Shown here piece by piece: positions 60,487 through 64,000 of a stretch of 64,000 bases of DNA. A program made the translations under genes and the position numbers. Under the pieces are notes generated by a model that saw only the letters and a program-made list of their open reading frames with translations, was not told the origin of the DNA and did no database searches. Each line of letters begins with the position of its first letter. The stretch's first letter is position 1. Source of the stretch: Evernia prunastri (lineage: Eukaryota; Ascomycota; Lecanoromycetes; Lecanorales; Parmeliaceae); assembly GCA_003184365.1 (NCBI GenBank), contig NKYR01000122.1:1-64000 (forward strand). The letters run 5' to 3'.

Positions 60487-62654
60487 ATGGCCACTCACTG
60501 GGATCGTCAAAACGTTCGTCCCATGCTTCCGAGTCACAACAGCTATCATGACCAAACGACGAATTTCCAGCCTCCACTTCCAGAACATGTAGGTCACACG
60601 AGGACCCCAAATCCTCCAAATCCTGATCGTCGTGGCCGTGCCACTCCCTTCAGTCCTCTTCTTACAGAGAACAATGTCGTGCCAATTCCATACTACGAGG
60701 GTTACACCATTAGGCCAGATGACCTAGCGTCTAGTGAAGCAAGGTGGGATCATCCGCCTAAGAAGTCTATACCCGCAACCCAGGAGGACCTCCATACAGA
60801 GGTAATCAGACAAAGGCAGAGTGGCCGCACTGCTTGCCGGGAACTTGAAGACTGCCATGGTCCGAAGCGGCAATACATCGACAGACTCATCAGGGAGAGG
60901 AATGCCAGTACCTCGCTGGGCCATTTTGAAGTGGCCCAGCTCAGGCTTGAACGAATTCCAAGAGATTCTGGGAGACGCAACAGTGGCCGAAACTACCATG
61001 CTCGGGATTTCAAGCAAAAGGATCCCACCAAGCCTAGGCAGAAGACAGTGTACATGCACATAATCCTGCAGTTTATGGGAAATTCCCACTGGAGACTTTC
61101 CGAAACACCACCAGACAACTTTGCTCCACGTAATCCGAAAGTTAGCAATAGCAACGGCGGTGGAATGCAGTATGCCCCAGAGAGAGCTAATGTCGTTTCC
61201 CCAATCTCCTCCGAGGACCAGCCTTGCCTATTGTCGGAAAACAGTCAGCGACCTATTCTAGCTCGAGGGTATCCTTACACTATGGCGAACGAGCAAATTT
61301 GTTCGCCTCCATCAAGTCGCTACATTTCTCGAGGCACTCAAACCGCGTCTCCACTTAACACTAGCCCCAACAGTGACTGGTGTGGCGGCGGGAATGCTGA
61401 CCATACCACCTCTGGGAGCGCTTCCCCCGATGATACTTGGACTACAACTACCAGTATGGAGGATGAAATGCCTAGAAACTCATCCTCGAGCGATGATGAG
61501 GTCGTATCCATAACCGATGCGGCGGCCGCGCATGGATTCTTGAACGATTCGATTGATAAAGAATCTAAGAGCATTGATGAATACGAGAAACCGCCTTGGT
61601 TTAACAATTTGCAGCCGGGTCTGTTGCTCCTTCACCTTCAAATATGGATGTCGAATTGATCAACGCTAACGAGAGCAAAGTCAAGTCTCCTGGCATAACG
61701 GACGAGCAGACTGATGCCTACTATCGGCAGGATGATCCCGATGCAGTGTTCAAGCCTGAGGACAATGACACTGACGATGCTTGTGACAGTGAGCAGGATG
61801 ACAAGGAAGTATTGAAATTGCACATGGATGGACATGCTGACTACGCTCAATTCGATGCCTCCTCTTGGTCTGGGGAAGAGACTGGCTCAAAAGCCCACGA
61901 TCATGCTGCAAGTTACGCGGGGCATGGTGACGATGATGATGATGATGACGACGACGACGACCAGTCCGAGAGTGGACCGATGGCCACAGCGCCCCGGAAA
62001 CTCGATTCCATAGATGAAGATCCAAGCACCGGTCCCACCAACGTTCCCATGTCCGAATATCTTTCGACTTTACCAGGACCGCCGCCGCCACAAGAGAAAC
62101 TACCGCCCTCGGAACGATACAAACCGCGGCCCCCTCCAAACGCTCTCCCCACACGCCCCTCCCTTACAAGAGCGTTCGCAAGCTACGACGGCAGATCAAT
62201 CGACGACACGGAAAGGAGATCCTCCAAACGGGTCTCCTTCCAACAAGCCCCTCCGCCCCTCTACACCCCGCCCAGCACCTGCACCTCGAGCCCCGTCTCC
62301 CCATCCGCCTCCCCCCAACTGCCCCTCCGCACCATCCTCGCGAAGCCGCCCCCCGTCAGCATCTCCCCGGGCCAATACACGCCCATCGCCACGTCGTCGC
62401 CGTCCGGGAGCTGCACGTCCCCGTCGTCTCCGCCCGCGGGTGGACACCCGAAGCCCTACGCCTGCCTGGGACCGGCCTGCGACGGCTCCTTCGAGAACGC
62501 CGACGACCGGGAGCGCCACGAACGCCAGCACGGGATCGGTGAGCCGCCGTATTCGGAGTGTCCGGTCTGCCATCACACGCGCTCGGGCAACGCGGCTGCT
62601 GTCCCCGGTGGGTTGAGAGACCTCCTGGTTGCGCACATGAATCGCAGGCATTGA
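60487..62654 (+). CDS. Disordered protein with C-terminal zinc fingers (701 aa)
   Basis: Two overlapping frames are joined by a predicted 62-nt intron (61619-61680, donor gtctgt, branch cgctaac, acceptor aaag), giving exons 60487-61618 and 61681-62654. The first 600 residues are polar and disordered, with a run of about eleven Asp (near residues 450-460) and Pro-rich segments (PGPPPPQEKLPPSERYKPRP). The last 66 residues carry two atypical C2H2-like fingers: C-x4-C with RERHERQH, then CPVCHH with HMNRRH. It is probably a nuclear DNA- or protein-binding factor, but no named family is recognised. Without the intron the locus would be two separate ORFs offset by one frame. The start ATG (gaaatcATGG) has good context. 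Confidence 0.7.
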
Positions 62655-63223
62655 GGAGGGATGGATTCCGATCAGAGGAAATACAATGGTAAGGTGGCCA
62701 GGTGGTTGAGATAACTTCATAGGAGTGCATTTGGGGGCAGGGTGTGCGGCGGACGAATCTTTACACATTGTTTCCAGCCCAGTGGACGCAGGGGTTTGCA
62801 TTTGATCTTTTGATATCTGCAGCGATTGAAGTTTATGCCTCTTGTTTGGGCAGCGACCCAGGTAGTTCCTCAACCGTATCATGACCAGGCAGACTTTGGG
62901 CATTGTTTTCTCTGAACAGCCAATCTCTGATACAGTCACAAACAAAACGAACGGAACAAGAGATGGAGATAGAAAGGTAGTAACAATTCGTCATAGTCAC
63001 GACTGTGGAAATACTTATTCAACGTTGCCTACTCAAACTTTCCTAAAGTCTCTTACATCACGTTTCCCATTTCAAGATAATCTTCTTCATACATTTTACA
63101 TGACAATCTCAGCATTCGGTACCAGAGACACCAAAATTTCAAAGAGTAAGTACATCTCCAGCTTCAGGTTGCGTGACTTAGGGGCGACGAAGTTTCCTCC
63201 TCGGTGCTGTTTTACTCAATTCT
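62655..63223. other. Intergenic region
   Basis: 3' flank of the zinc-finger gene. No gene or RNA is recognised. Confidence 0.5.
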
Positions 63224-63620
63224 TCACATCAATTTCTTAGCGTCTCGTACCATTTCGACTGCCATTTCAGACGGTGTCTCGCCTTCTTCTGTCATGAACG
63301 TCATTGACAAATGCCATTGGATTGAGACATCCGTACATGCTGGATTCTGTTCGTATCGCAAGATCACGCAGTTCGTTCCAAGGAACCTTTTGGTCTTACG
63401 CAAAGTAAAGAAACGTGGCCAGTCACACACAGCCTTGCAAGAGAGTATAGAGTGCTTCGATTTCCAGTCGTCTCCAGGTTGTATCATTCCTGTTGGGTAT
63501 TTTCATCTAACCTCAGCTGACTGCTCGTTCACTATCTCCCACAGCGACTTGTTTCCTTTGTCCCGTTCACCCAGGACACCGGTAGCTTGGATAACCTCGA
63601 AATGGTCATGGGAGACAGAT
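63224..63620 (-). pseudogene. Coding relic with in-frame stop, unknown protein
   Basis: One minus-strand frame reads as credible protein on both sides of a TGA at 63506-63504. Before it lies HDHFEVIQATGVLGERDKGN and WEIVNEQSAE; after it come WPRFFTLRKTKRFLG, CVILRYEQNP and IQWHLSMTF. The frame opens after a stop at 63623 and has no ATG ahead of the conserved part. A 57-nt intron beginning gttaga at 63512 and ending gaag could remove the stop, but a start codon would still be missing. I therefore call it a probable pseudogene or the remnant of a gene with a lost 5' exon. The family is not recognised. Confidence 0.45.
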
Positions 63621-63690
63621 CACACCCCTGACAAGAATTCAAGGTGCTGAGTCTATCTCACCAAGTCTTTAGGCTAGACGCGGTTCCGCC

Positions 63691-64000
63691 CTACCATTCC
63701 AATTCCATCCCCTCCCGATGCCAAAATTTCCCAGTGTCCTCAATCCCCTTTCCCATGCAGACCCTCCACAGTTTCTCCGCCGCCTCTCCCGGCTCCACTG
63801 CCTCCTTCATCTGATGCGTCTTCCCACTGGTGTCCAAGCCGGTCTTCACATATCCAGGATGCATCAGCACGACCGTTACGCCTCTGTCCTTCAGATCCAT
63901 CGCCATGCTCTTCCCGATATTGTTGAGGGCCGCCTTGGAGGCGCGGTAGGCGTACGAGCCACCGGAGCTGTTGTCTGCGATGCTGCCGACGCGGGAGGAC
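63691..64000 (-). CDS. Short-chain dehydrogenase/reductase, partial (3' end)
   Basis: The frame enters from the right edge and ends at 63691, giving the last 102 residues. It contains S-S-R-V-G-S-I at the catalytic serine strand and the Tyr-x-x-x-Lys motif as YAYRASKAALNN. VVLMHPGYVKTGL is the usual strand after the active site (HPGxVxT). The protein would be an NAD(P)-dependent oxidoreductase of the C-factor-like SDR type. The N-terminal Rossmann part lies outside the window. The ATG near 63906 is internal (MAMDLKDRG) and not the start. Confidence 0.88.
   Translation of the reverse strand, partial: SSRVGSIADNSSGGSYAYRASKAALNNIGKSMAMDLKDRGVTVVLMHPGYVKTGLDTSGKTHQMKEAVEPGEAAEKLWRVCMGKGIEDTGKFWHREGMELEW

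Overview
The window is nuclear DNA of a filamentous ascomycete (Pezizomycotina). Genes are split by short introns (about 47-207 nt) with GT-AG ends, and one intron appears to be GC-AG. The products are typically fungal: a Crh-type GH16 wall enzyme, a GH17 enzyme with a But2 tail, small cysteine-rich secreted proteins, an Rts1/B56 subunit, Tra1 and a TFIIIC subunit. I cannot fix the class or species from sequence alone. No bacterial, organellar, CRISPR or intact transposase features are visible. All gene models come from reading splice sites and conserved protein ends, so exon borders are predictions.

Layout. 1-6.4 kb is accessory: a divergent pair of paralogous F-box-like proteins, a small secreted 6-cysteine protein and an NTF2/SnoaL-fold protein. 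7.1-18.5 kb holds an ATP-dependent DNA ligase (1126 aa), an 8-cysteine secreted protein, a nuclear protein carrying KEN-box and D-box-like motifs, and a protein whose pattern faintly recalls the MazF/PemK fold. 19.4-22.1 kb is a GPI-anchored Crh-type transglycosylase with a long adhesin-like repeat tail. 22.8-26.1 kb is a head-to-head pair of RNA-processing genes, SF3a60 (SF3A3) and the eIF4A-III/FAL1 helicase, separated by 298 bp.

27-32.8 kb carries a BTB-domain protein, the APC/C subunit Cdc16/APC6 and a secreted protein with an internal tandem duplication. 34-41.3 kb carries TFIIIC subunit 5 (Sfc1/Tfc1), the PP2A B56 subunit Rts1/ParA and the splicing factor YJU2/CWC16. 41.7-43.5 kb is the GH17-But2 protein. 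43.5-47.4 kb is gene-poor and contains an inverted-repeat (MITE-like) relic. 47.4-59.0 kb is TRA1, the 3799-aa pseudokinase scaffold shared by SAGA and NuA4. 60.5-62.7 kb is a disordered zinc-finger protein. The right edge holds a broken-looking coding relic and the 3' part of a short-chain dehydrogenase.

How the genes relate. There is no biosynthetic cluster or defence island. The housekeeping core concerns splicing (SF3A3, FAL1, YJU2), transcription (Tra1, TFIIIC), mitotic control (Cdc16, Rts1, the KEN/D-box protein) and wall biogenesis (GH16, GH17). I found no clearly new multi-gene system. The best leads are single-gene oddities: stopless in-frame introns in two splicing-related genes, the Crh/adhesin fusion, the duplicated secreted protein, the MazF-like candidate, and an APC/C-degron protein in the same window as an APC/C subunit.
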